Positions 16,199 to 24,900 of a stretch of DNA of 36,552 nucleotides are shown here, piece by piece. The DNA comes from Chloroflexota bacterium (lineage in GTDB: Bacteria > Chloroflexota > UBA6077 > JACQUR01), in contig JACQUR010000066.1 of assembly GCA_016210245.1 (NCBI GenBank), forward strand, positions 1 to 36,552, written 5' to 3'. The position numbers were made by a program, and so were the translations under genes. The notes below the pieces were generated by a model. It searched no databases, was not told the origin of the DNA, and saw nothing but the letters and a program-made list of their open reading frames with translations. Positions within the stretch are counted from its first letter, which is position 1; every line of letters begins with the position of its first letter.

Positions 16199-17465
16199 GC
16201 AGCGCCTCCACCTCGGGATCCAGCGGCGGCAAGGTCGCCTCCTCCAGGCGCTCGGCCCGCCGCGTGCCGCCATCCAGGGCACGGATGAAGTTCTTGTAGA
16301 CCTGCTGCAGCTCCCAGATGATCCCGTCGGAGCCCAGCTCCCACCACTCGCGCGGGGTGAAGTAGGCCGACACCTCCGCTTCGGAGCCACCGTGCCCGAA
16401 CCACTGGATCAGGTGCAGGTTGTCGGACTGGGTCAGCCAGAGCGCCAGGTCCAGCGCGCGCCGGTCGTGGGTCAGGCGGGCCTTGTTGTAGGCGTGGAGC
16501 ATGAGCTGGAAGATCGCCTGCTGGGCGCCGTTGCCCAGGAAGAACTCCATTCCGCCGGAGCCAGCCCAGGTGCTGGGGAAGGCAGGCAGCGGCAGGTGGT
16601 GGCTGCGCTCCGCGTGCGCGGCGATGGCCTCGCTAGCCGTCAGGAAGCGCATCCCCCGCCGATGGACCTCCCAGGGCAGGCGACGCAGGAAGTCGAAGAT
16701 GCCTGTCTCGCGCCAGTGGTGCTCGCCGAAGGTCTCGTAGTCCCAGCCCAGGACCACCAGGTCGCCCCGCGCCTCGCGCAGCCAGTGGGCGTAGGTATCG
16801 GCGAACAGTGGCCAGCCGGACCAGGTGCGGTTGGAGAAGCGGTAGCCCACGTCATCGCTCAGTCGATGGTGCCGCGCCAGCAGCTTCAGGTTGCGCCCGC
16901 TGTGATAGAGAAAGGAAGGCTCGCGCCAGCCCAACACCCACGGCCGCCCATCGATGAAGCTGCCGCTGAACCCTGCCCGGTCCAGGGCCAGGGCGATCGG
17001 GTCCGACATGCACAGCTCGGTGGTATCGGTCACCGTCGGGCGCTGGCCGAAGATCGCCTCCAGGCGATCTTGCGCCCAGGACATGCGGGCGACGAAGCGC
17101 TCCAGGTCGAGCAGCAGGATGAAGCTGTGGTAGGGCTCTACCCCGATCAGCTCCACGTTGGGGTGGGCCACCAGGCGACGGAACAGGTCCAGCAGCCGTG
17201 GGTCCCAGGCCTGCGCCTGGCGGAGAAAGGAGAGGGAGAAGCCGAGGTTGAGCTTCAGCCCCTGCGCCACGAGCTCCGTGAACACCTCCGTGGCCGGCCA
17301 GTAGCAGGTCTGGGCAACCTTGCGGAAGTAGCGCTCGTTCAGCCGTTCGTCAAACAGGCAACGCTCGACGTCCTCGGGGCTGGCGCCCGGCGGGATAGGC
17401 TGGGCCGGCAGCTTCAGCCGCCGCGGCTGGTGGATCACGGTGTAGACGGCGAGGTCCTCAGCCAT
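16155..17465 (-). CDS. GH57 family glycoside hydrolase (alpha-amylase/alpha-glucanotransferase type)
   Basis: A 436-residue protein, typical for short GH57 enzymes. Conserved region 1 is HQP (12-14). TDTTELCMS (146-154) carries the candidate nucleophile Glu150 of region 3. LGWDYETFGEHH (239-250) carries the candidate acid/base Asp242 of region 4. These residues match the two-carboxylate mechanism of the family, acting on alpha-1,4 or alpha-1,6 glucans. No signal peptide, so it is cytoplasmic. It lies downstream of a GT4 gene on the same strand, suggesting a paired synthesis/remodelling role in glycogen or maltodextrin metabolism. The two are separated by a 105-bp heptamer palindrome. The ribosome-binding site is weak. 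Confidence 0.92.
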   Translation of the reverse strand: MAEDLAVYTVIHQPRRLKLPAQPIPPGASPEDVERCLFDERLNERYFRKVAQTCYWPATEVFTELVAQGLKLNLGFSLSFLRQAQAWDPRLLDLFRRLVAHPNVELIGVEPYHSFILLLDLERFVARMSWAQDRLEAIFGQRPTVTDTTELCMSDPIALALDRAGFSGSFIDGRPWVLGWREPSFLYHSGRNLKLLARHHRLSDDVGYRFSNRTWSGWPLFADTYAHWLREARGDLVVLGWDYETFGEHHWRETGIFDFLRRLPWEVHRRGMRFLTASEAIAAHAERSHHLPLPAFPSTWAGSGGMEFFLGNGAQQAIFQLMLHAYNKARLTHDRRALDLALWLTQSDNLHLIQWFGHGGSEAEVSAYFTPREWWELGSDGIIWELQQVYKNFIRALDGGTRRAERLEEATLPPLDPEVEALLTKRERRGPLAPAR

Positions 17466-17474
17466 GACTTGATT

Positions 17475-17579
17475 GCAGATTTGAGATTTGAGATTTGAGA
17501 TTTGAGAGTGCAGAATGCAGAGTGTTCAATCTGCACTCTGCATTCTCAAATCTCAAATCTCAAATCTCAAATCTGCACT
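17475..17579. repeat. Fifteen-unit heptamer palindrome between the GT4 and GH57 genes
   Basis: The whole stretch divides into 15 consecutive 7-bp words. The left half contains ATTTGAG four times, then AGTGCAG and AATGCAG. The right half is the inverse (CTCAAAT four times, with CTGCATT and CTGCACT). The arms differ by one displaced heptamer unit. AT content is far above the surroundings. It ends 5 bp from the GT4 stop (17585-17587) and lies 10 bp upstream of the GH57 start. Confidence 0.88.
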
Positions 17580-17584
17580 CACCT

Positions 17585-19024
17585 CTAGAATCTCCCCGCT
17601 CCCACGGGCACCGGTGCGGCGGGGAGCGGCTCGGCGAGCTCGTGCTCCGAGTCGTCGATCGCCGGCTCCGGCTCGTCGATCGCCGCCGCCAGCGCTGCCT
17701 CGAAGGCGCGCGGCACGGTCGACTCCGTCCGCGGGGTGGGCTTGATGGCTCCCTGGCCCGCGGCCAGGAACTCGATCTTGCCGACCAGGTTGTCCACCAC
17801 CCGCTCCCACACGAAGCCGCGCGCCGTGCGGCGCGCGGCCCGTCCAATGCGCGCCCGCATCGCTGGGTGCTCCTTCAAGGAGCGCACGTGCCAGGAGGCC
17901 TCCTCGGGGTCCTCCGTCTCCAGGACGATCGCGTTCTCCAGGTGGGCCACGTAGTCCTCCCCGGTGGCGCCGGTGAAGGCCACTCCGCCCGAAGCCATCG
18001 TTTCCAGGGCGACCAGGCCGAAGGGCTCGCGGCCCGAGTTGGCCAGCACCACGTCGGAGGCAGAGTAGAGCAAGCGCAGGAACTCCAGGGGGATGAAGGA
18101 CTTGACGTTCAGTACGTCGGCCGGCCCGGCCTCGCTGAAGGCGCGAACGTAGCCGGCCACGGATTGCTCGGGCACGCTGACGTCCTTGACCACCAGGCCC
18201 AGGCTGCGGGCATGGTGGAGCACCTCGCCCTCGTGGGGCTCCACCCCGCCGCGGGCGACCAGCACGGTTTCTTGCCCGCGCTCCTTGAGCCGAGCCACCG
18301 TCTCCACGGCCATCAGCCAGCGCTTGTCTGGATCCCAGCGGCCCACCTTGCTGAGCACGACCGGCTTCTGGACGCTGCGGCGCAGCCAGTTGGCTGCCCG
18401 ATGGTCTACCGGGCGCAGCAGCCGCCTGGGGATGCCATTGGGAATGACCAGGGGATTGATCCCGTAGTCCCACATGATGTGCTTCATGTAGCGGCTCACG
18501 GTGGTGATGGTGCTGACGAAGCCCAGCCGGCCCCAGTTGACGCGGTCGAAGCCCATGGTGTTGTTGGCATTCCACAACAGGACCGCCCGATCGCGCAGCC
18601 CAGCGCCCCAAAGAGTATCGCTGATCCGGCACATGGCTTCGGCCGTGTGCCACTCCTCTCCCATGACCACCACCACGTGGCCAGCCTCGATCGCCGGACG
18701 GGCCAGTCGTTCGACTACGAACCAGGGCAACGACTCGTTGAAGTCGTAGAGCTTCTCCTCCTCGCCCTGGTAGACCCCGCCCGGGTAGTACTTGCTGATC
18801 CACTGGCACCAGCGGTGGAGGACCAGCCGCTCCCCGCACCGCTCCTCGAGTCCGCGCGCGTGCGGGTCGCCCACGAAGAGCAAGTGGGTGCGATAGCCGT
18901 CCTCCGCCAGGGTGCGCGACAGCTCTGCGATGCGCATGCCCAGCCCACCCGCCATCGAGTAGCGGTCTGGCCCCTCGAATGAGAGGAGGATGAAGGTTGT
19001 GTTGGCCGGGCCGATAGCTCCCAT
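17585..19024 (-). CDS. GT4-family glycosyltransferase (glycogen/starch synthase-like layout)
   Basis: A 479-residue GT-B fold enzyme. The N-terminal domain carries MAGGLGMRIAELSRTLAEDG (about residues 24-43), the glycine loop that binds the donor nucleotide. The C-terminal domain has VLSKVGRWDPDKRW and the donor-binding EPFGLVALE (about 328-337, the E-x7-E motif). An acidic, Ala/Pro-rich tail follows. NDP-sugar-dependent transfer is certain by family; an alpha-glucan acceptor is inferred from the adjacent GH57. The start has GGGAGA about 7 bp upstream. It is cytosolic. A heptamer palindrome begins 5 bp beyond its stop. Confidence 0.9.
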   Translation of the reverse strand: MGAIGPANTTFILLSFEGPDRYSMAGGLGMRIAELSRTLAEDGYRTHLLFVGDPHARGLEERCGERLVLHRWCQWISKYYPGGVYQGEEEKLYDFNESLPWFVVERLARPAIEAGHVVVVMGEEWHTAEAMCRISDTLWGAGLRDRAVLLWNANNTMGFDRVNWGRLGFVSTITTVSRYMKHIMWDYGINPLVIPNGIPRRLLRPVDHRAANWLRRSVQKPVVLSKVGRWDPDKRWLMAVETVARLKERGQETVLVARGGVEPHEGEVLHHARSLGLVVKDVSVPEQSVAGYVRAFSEAGPADVLNVKSFIPLEFLRLLYSASDVVLANSGREPFGLVALETMASGGVAFTGATGEDYVAHLENAIVLETEDPEEASWHVRSLKEHPAMRARIGRAARRTARGFVWERVVDNLVGKIEFLAAGQGAIKPTPRTESTVPRAFEAALAAAIDEPEPAIDDSEHELAEPLPAAPVPVGAGRF

Positions 19025-19373
19025 CGTGCGTCTCCCTGGTGCTACACCGAGTCCAGCGTCCCGAGTCCACAGTCCCAGGTCGAGTGCAACCGCCCTCTGG
19101 ACTCCGGACTTCCGACGTTGGACCTGGTTGAGGTGTGCCTGTTTGCCACACCCCTGGGCGGTGCCCGGACGAGTGGGATCGTGGGATGGGCCAGGCTACG
19201 CACCAGCCCAAGTCGAGTCATGGGCGCCGTCGACCCGGGGCCGTTCCTGCTACACCAGGGCGCGGACACCGAGTGGTTTCAGGGGGGCAACTCACAGCCT
19301 AACAGCCAGGGGGTTAAAAACGCATAACGTTTGGGGGGGAAGAGATAGCAAAAGCATAACAGTCGAAGGCGAA
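19025..19373. other. Non-coding interval with an imperfect heptamer palindrome
   Basis: No gene is supported between the GT4 start and the array next to the lipoprotein gene. Around 19050-19126, degenerate 7-bp words (GAGTCCA, GCGTCCC, GAGTCCA, CAGTCCC) face an inverted set (GGACTCC, GGACTTC, CGACGTT, GGACCTG). Near 19325-19365 is a purine-rich stretch with TAACGTTTGGGGGGG. Confidence 0.4.
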
Positions 19374-19433
19374 GGGTGGGAGGTGGGAGGTTGAAGGCTG
19401 GAGCTCCAACCTTCAACCTCCCACCTCCCACCC
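19374..19433. repeat. Near-perfect 60-bp palindrome of eight heptamers
   Basis: Words in register: GTGGGAG twice, GTTGAAG, GCTGGAG, then their complements CTCCAAC, CTTCAAC, CTCCCAC twice (19376-19431). Two further G/C pairs extend the ends. There is one mismatch in 28 core pairs and no loop. It starts 7 bp past the stop codon of the minus-strand lipoprotein gene (19441-19443) and would act as its 3' hairpin. Confidence 0.85.
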
Positions 19434-19440
19434 GGGCTGT

Positions 19441-20637
19441 TCAGCTCGCCTCGCGCGCCTGGCGCAGCAGGGTGCGGGCGCGCTCCAGCTTGGTGGCGTC
19501 GCCGGCGGCGACCTCCTGCACCGCCCCAACGGCCTGGCGCAAGAGCTGGGCGCCGGGCGAGGTTTCGCCGGCCAGGGCCTGCTCGGCCTGGGCGATCTCC
19601 TTGTCCAGGTCTTTGCGCCGCCGGGCCAACTCGTCCGGGCTGTTGCCCGGGTTGGCCGCGAGATCGCGCAGCCCGGCCAACTGGTTGTCCAGGTTCTGGG
19701 CCACGACGCCCAGGTCGGCCTTCGGCTTCGCGGCTGGCGTCGCCTGCGCGCCGGCCACCTCCTGCCCGGACACCTCGCTCAGCAGCCGCGCGGCGTCGCG
19801 GAACTTGGGCTGGTCGCCGTTGAGCGCGGCCCTGACCGCGCCGCTCGCCGCTCGAAGCTTCTCCGCCTGCGGCGACGAGTCGCCCTCCAGGCTCAGGTCC
19901 GCCTGCGCCACCGCGTCCAGCAACTGGCTCTGCAGGCTCAAGATCCGACCCGGGTCGCGCTGCGCCAGCGCCTCCTGGAAGGCGGCCAGGTCCTTGCTCA
20001 GCTTCTGGGCGAAGCGCTCCAGGTCCACAATCGGCTCGACCGAGGGCGTGGCCGCCGGGCCGGGCGTGCCGCTGGCCGTTGGGGCTGGGCCGACGGCCTC
20101 GCGTAGCGTCTTCTGGGCCGATTCGAGCTTGGGCAGGTCGCCGCTCAGGCCGCCGCGCACGTCGGCCACGGCACCGGCCAGCACCTTCGCCTTGGGCGAG
20201 TTATCGCCCTTGAGGCCGGCCTCGGTGCGGTCCAGGGCCTCGCGCAGCCCCTGTTGGGCCCGCACCAGGTCGGACGAGTTGCGGCGCCGCAGCGCCAGCA
20301 TCAGCTCGTCCAGGTGCTTGCTCAGCTCGGTGCCCTCGTGCTGGGCGCGTTGGCTCAAGGCCGGCACGGGCGTGGCCACCGGGGCGAGCGTGGGCGCGGG
20401 CGTGCGCTGGGCGGCGAGCGCGCCCGGCGAGGGCGTCGCCTGGGGAAGGGCGGCTGGGCTGGGGCTGCCCTCGGCAGGCTCCGGCGTGATCGGGCGGAAG
20501 AGCGCGGGCGCCGGTTGCGGCGTGGGCGGAGCCGCCTCGGTCGGCTCCGCCTGGGGCGTTGGCTCGCTTGCTGGCGCCCCGCAGGCGGCAAGCAGCGGGA
20601 GCATGGCGAGCACCACCAGGGGCCGTAGCATACGCAT
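19441..20637 (-). CDS. Lipoprotein with three helical repeats
   Basis: A 398-residue protein. The signal peptide ends in the lipobox LAAC with Cys19 as lipidation site, so it should be anchored to the outer face of the membrane. Residues 20-100 are Pro/Ala/Thr-rich (wall-spanning linker). Three repeats of about 80 residues follow (about 105-180, 215-295 and 310-395). Each is a helical bundle with a G(D/E)(N/S/T)SP turn (GDNSPKAKVL, GDSSPQAEKL, GETSPGAQLL) and a terminal LxxAxxLLxxA helix. Function is unknown; an envelope scaffold or peptide-binding role is a guess. The start has GTGAGGG about 8 bp upstream. A perfect heptamer palindrome follows the stop. Confidence 0.82.
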   Translation of the reverse strand: MRMLRPLVVLAMLPLLAACGAPASEPTPQAEPTEAAPPTPQPAPALFRPITPEPAEGSPSPAALPQATPSPGALAAQRTPAPTLAPVATPVPALSQRAQHEGTELSKHLDELMLALRRRNSSDLVRAQQGLREALDRTEAGLKGDNSPKAKVLAGAVADVRGGLSGDLPKLESAQKTLREAVGPAPTASGTPGPAATPSVEPIVDLERFAQKLSKDLAAFQEALAQRDPGRILSLQSQLLDAVAQADLSLEGDSSPQAEKLRAASGAVRAALNGDQPKFRDAARLLSEVSGQEVAGAQATPAAKPKADLGVVAQNLDNQLAGLRDLAANPGNSPDELARRRKDLDKEIAQAEQALAGETSPGAQLLRQAVGAVQEVAAGDATKLERARTLLRQAREAS

Positions 20638-20858
20638 GGTTCAACCCTCACAGCGAGTTGCCAGGGATGGTTGGGCTGCACCGGCCGCCAGGCCGCACGC
20701 GGCCCACTCCCTCGCGCAGGTCTCCATCGAAGCCCTGCACGCAGCAGCTTCTACCCTCAGGCTACGGCGGCGGAATTAACGGGCCCCTTGCGATGACATT
20801 AATGGGAGATTAAGGTGGCGGCGGTCGGCTGCTCCTACCGCCACGCGCCTCTATTTGC

Positions 20859-20864
20859 TAAAAT
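20859..20864 (+). promoter_or_regulatory. TAAAAT -10 box consistent with a leaderless message
   Basis: TAAAAT ends 7 bp before the GTG codon at 20872, which is the spacing expected if transcription starts at or next to the initiation codon. No strong -35 element is seen 17 bp upstream. It bears on the start choice for the membrane protein gene. Confidence 0.4.
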
Positions 20865-20871
20865 CCTCTCT

Positions 20872-21840
20872 GTGAGAGAGCCCAGGCTGGCGCGAGATGG
20901 TGTTCTGCGCCCCTCTGGAATCATCGATACCCTCTCGGCCGGCTACGGCATCGTCAATCGGCGGATCTGGATCCTCCTCATCCCGATCCTCCTGGACCTG
21001 TTTCTCTGGCTCGGGCCGCAGGTATCTGTGTCGCCGCTGGTGGGGCAGGCGCTGACCCGCTGGGGGGCGCCCGCCAGCCTCACGCTCGAGCAGGTCCAGG
21101 CGATCGACGAGGCGCGGCGCAGCGTCATGAGTGCGGCGGATGAGTTCAACCTCCTGTCGCTGCTGTCGTCCGGCCTGGTCGGGGTGCCGAGCCTGGTGGT
21201 CGTGATTGGCGGGCAGGGACCATTCCAGCTCATCGACAACTGGAGCATGGCCCTCGGGGTAGCGCTGGGGGCCGCACTGCTTGGACTGGCGTCAGGCTGC
21301 ACGTACTACGTCCTGCTCGCGCAGCAGGTGCGCGGCAGCGTTGGCGGCGCCACCCTCCCGTGGCGCGCGCTCGGCCACCTGTGGCCGGCCTGGCGGCGGG
21401 TGATGGGCCTGCTGCTGGTCCTGGCCGGGCTGGGCGTCCTGCTGGGGTTGCCGCTTGCCTTCGTGCTGGCCGGCGCGGCGCTGGTGAGCCCGGTGCTGGC
21501 CAGCATCGGCCTGGCTTGCGTGCTGATGGCGCTGGTCTGGCTGCAGCTCTACCTGTTCTTTGCGCCAGGCGCCATCTTCGTCAGCCAGGTGGGGCCGCTG
21601 CAGGCGATCCGGGGGAGCGTGGCCGTGGTGCGCGCCCATTTCTGGCCGGCGGTGCTCTTGATCACGCTCATCTGGGTCATTCTCCTGGGCATGGCCCAGG
21701 TCTGGGTACGCCTGGCGACGAGCCCGGGCGGCACCCTGGTGGGCATCCTGGGCAATGCCTACATCGCCAGCGGCCTGGTAGCAGCGAACCTCGTCTTCTA
21801 CCAGGAGCGGATGGGGCGAAAAGAGAGTGCTGAGCGCTGA
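20872..21840 (+). CDS. Multi-pass integral membrane protein of unknown function
   Basis: A 322-residue protein with an N-terminal hydrophobic helix after VNRRIW (ILLIPILLDLFLWLG). An extracytoplasmic stretch (about 45-90) and at least five further membrane segments follow. These include the Leu/Ala-rich stretch at about 185-215 and VLLITLIWVILLGMAQVWV. The pattern resembles DUF-type membrane proteins with a cytoplasmic VNRRPW-like start; no function can be assigned. Two starts are possible: GTG 20872, just after a TAAAAT box, or GTG 20815 with GGGAG upstream, which adds 19 residues. The last codons (AGT GCT GAG CGC TGA) are part of the heptamer array at 21827-21916, so the array supplies the C-terminus and stop. 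Confidence 0.78.
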   Translation: MREPRLARDGVLRPSGIIDTLSAGYGIVNRRIWILLIPILLDLFLWLGPQVSVSPLVGQALTRWGAPASLTLEQVQAIDEARRSVMSAADEFNLLSLLSSGLVGVPSLVVVIGGQGPFQLIDNWSMALGVALGAALLGLASGCTYYVLLAQQVRGSVGGATLPWRALGHLWPAWRRVMGLLLVLAGLGVLLGLPLAFVLAGAALVSPVLASIGLACVLMALVWLQLYLFFAPGAIFVSQVGPLQAIRGSVAVVRAHFWPAVLLITLIWVILLGMAQVWVRLATSPGGTLVGILGNAYIASGLVAANLVFYQERMGRKESAER

Positions 21841-21916
21841 GTGCTGAGTGCTGAGTGCCTGGGCGGACACGCAGGTCCGCCCCTACTCAGCACTCAGCAC
21901 TCAGCACTCAGCACTG
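21827..21916. repeat. Nested palindrome: GTGCTGA heptamers around a GC hairpin
   Basis: Left arm: GTGCTGA, GCGCTGA, GTGCTGA, GTGCTGA (21827-21854). Centre: GGGCGGAC (21861-21868), a 6-nt loop, GTCCGCCC (21875-21882). Right arm: repeats of the complementary CACTCAG word to about 21916. The stop codon of the upstream membrane gene (21838-21840) lies inside the left arm, and the gyrB ribosome-binding site follows the right arm directly. The same GTGCTGA word forms the array at 35285-35340. Confidence 0.88.
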
Positions 21917-21927
21917 GAGGAAGGCTG

Positions 21928-24900
21928 TTGACTGACCAAGTGGACGTTCTGGACACGCCTCTGGAGACATCGAGCTACACGGCTGCCTCTATCCAGGTGC
22001 TGGAAGGCCTGGAGGCGGTACGGCGGCGGCCTGGCATGTACATCGGCAGCACCGACGTGCGCGGGTTGCACCACCTGGTCTACGAGGTGGTGGATAACTC
22101 GGTGGACGAGGCGCTGGCCGGCTACTGCCGCCATATCACCGTGACCATCCACCCGGATGAGAGCGTGACCGTCGAGGACGATGGGCGCGGCATCCCGGTG
22201 GGGGTCCACCCGCAGCAGCAGCGCTCGGCGCTGGAGGTGGTCATGACCGTCCTCCACGCCGGCGGTAAGTTTGGCGGGGGGGGCTACAAGGTTTCCGGCG
22301 GCCTGCACGGCGTCGGCATCTCGGTGGTCAACGCCCTGTCCGAGAGGTGCCTGGTGGAGGTGCGCGCCTCCGATGTGCCCGGCGTGTGGGTCCAGGAGTT
22401 CCGCCGCGGGGCGCCGGTTGGCCCGGTCCAGCGTACCAGCGACCTCCAGGGCCCCACGGGCACCACCACCACCTTCCTGGCCGATCGACAGATCTTCGAT
22501 AGCCTGGACTACAACTTCGACGCTCTGGCCCAGCGCTTCCGCGAAACCGCCTACCTGACCAAGGGCCTGCGGATCAAGTTCGTCGACGAGCGGCACGAGC
22601 GCGACTACTCGTTTTACTTCGAGGGCGGGATCGTCTCGTTCGTGCGCCACCTGAATAAGACCCGCACGGTGCTGCAGCCGCAGCCGATGTACGTGGAGAA
22701 GCAGGTCAACGGCACGCTGGTGGAGGTGGCGCTCCAGTACAACGACGGTTACGCCGAGTCGGTCTTCTGCTTCGCCAACAACATCAACACGGTCGATGGC
22801 GGCACCCATCTGACCGGCTTCCGCTCCGCGCTGACCCGCACCCTGAACGACTACGCTCGCAAGGTCGGCCTGCTCAAGGAGAGCGACCCCAATCTGACGG
22901 GCGACGACGTGCGCGAGGGGCTGACCGCGATCATCAGCGTGAAGCTGCGCGAGCCCCAGTTCGAGGGCCAGACCAAGGGCAAGCTGGGCAACGCCGAGGT
23001 CAAGACCCACGTGGAGAGCGTGGTCGGCGAGGCGCTGGGCCAGTACCTGGAGGAGCACCCGAGCGAGGGGCGACGGATCATCGAGAAGTGTCTGACCGCC
23101 GCGCGCGCCCGCGAGGCCGCGCGCAAGGCCCGCGACCTGGTCATCCGCAAGAGCGCCCTGGAGGGCCTCACCCTGCCCGGCAAGCTGGCCGACTGCTCGG
23201 AGCGCAACCCGGAGCGGTGCGAGCTGTACATCGTGGAGGGGGATAGCGCCGGTGGCTGTTTGGCGGGAGAGACGCTCGTACCCCTGGCCTCCGGGCTGGT
23301 CAAGACGATGCAAGAACTGGCCGAGGACTGGGCGCGGGGCATTCAGCACTTTGGCTACGCCACCAACGAGGCCGGAGACATCCGCATCGTGCCCTTGATC
23401 GAGCCGCGCCTGACTAAGCGGCAGACGGCCCTGGTGGAAGTCCTGCTGGACACCGGCGAGCGCATTCGCTGCACCCCCGATCATCCCTTCCGTCTGCGGG
23501 ACGGGTCTTACCGAGCGGCCAGCGAGCTCCAGCCGGGCGAGAGCCTGATGCCGCTCAAGACCCGGCGAACGGGCGAGGACGAGCTGCCGGCGCGTGGCTA
23601 CGAGATGGTCTGGATGAACGGGCGGGCGGAATGGTGGCACACGCACCATCTTGCAGACCTCTACAACCTCCTCACCAGCGTGTACACGCGCAAGGCCGGC
23701 AATGTCCGGCATCACCAGGACTTCAACAAGCTCAACAACGATCCACGCAATCTTGTGCGGATGCCCTGGCGAGCGCATCAGCGTCTCCACGCCGAGCTTG
23801 CCGGCGAAATGAGCCGGCGTCTCTGGCAGGATCCGGGTTACCGCGCGCGCAGGATTCGACAACTGAGCGAGCAAGCTGTCCTGCAATGGCAAGACCCCGC
23901 CTATCGCCAGTACATGACCGAGCGGGTCAAGGTACAGCGTCAAGACGCGGTGCTCACGGAGAAGGTGCTGCAAGGCTTCCAGGATTGGTTCGCGTCACTG
24001 ACGCCACAGGAGTACGAGGCGTACTGCGAGCGCATGCGGGGCATGCAGACGGCTTACTGGGCGAGCTTCGACCATCGCCGAGCGCAGTCTGAGCGGACGC
24101 GACGCTTCTTTGAGGAGCATCCGGAAGCGCGAGCGCAGCGACGCGAGGCAGCGCTAACCCAGTGGGGGAACGCCGAGTTGCGCGCCTGGCGATCGGAGAA
24201 GACGCGCGAGCAGTGGCAAGAGGAGGCCTATCGTCGCCTGCATGCCACGCAGGTCAGCCAGTGGTGGCAGGAGCACCCAGAGCACCGCGAGAAGATTGCT
24301 GCTGCTCTCAGGCGCCGCTGGGCCGACGAGCATCAGCGGGAGCGCGCGTTGAACGCCCTGGCCGACTGGCGGGCCTCTACTTCCACCGGCGAGAAGAGTG
24401 AGCGGATCCGAGCAGGGCATGGGCTGAAGGCACTGCTGCTGCTCAATCGCGTGCTGAACTCCAAGGATGTAAGGCAAACTTACGAACAGGTTCGGCTGCA
24501 AGCGGCACCAACGGCTCTGGGCTACGACCGCCTCGCTCGGGACCACTTTGGTGGAGACGAGGCGAGGATGCTCGAGGCTGCGGCCAACGTGAACTGCAAG
24601 GTCGTCGCCGTCCGAGTGCTGGAGGACTCAGCCGACGTCTACGATCTCACGGTCGAGGGCTATCACAACTTCGCGCTGGCGAGCGGAGTGTTCGTACACA
24701 ACAGCGCCAAGCAGGCGCGCGACCGCCGCTTCCAGGCTATTCTGCCTATTCGGGGCAAGATCCTGAACGTGGAGCGGGCGCGCGAGGACAAGATGCTCTC
24801 CAACGAAGAGATCCGGTCCATGATCACCGCCCTGGGCGTGGGCATTGGCGAGCACTTCGACATCAGCAAGCTGCGCTACGGCCGCATCTTGCTGATGGCC

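Noticed and set aside
14639..16390. Minus-strand frame of about 580 codons opposite the GH5-like gene
   Set aside because: No recognisable domain and Arg/Gln/His-biased composition; the plus-strand catalytic motifs decide the coding strand.
21901..23973. Very long open frame antisense to gyrB (about 690 codons)
   Set aside because: It is the complement of a high-GC, strongly conserved gene and shows no domain. Such shadow frames are expected at this base composition.
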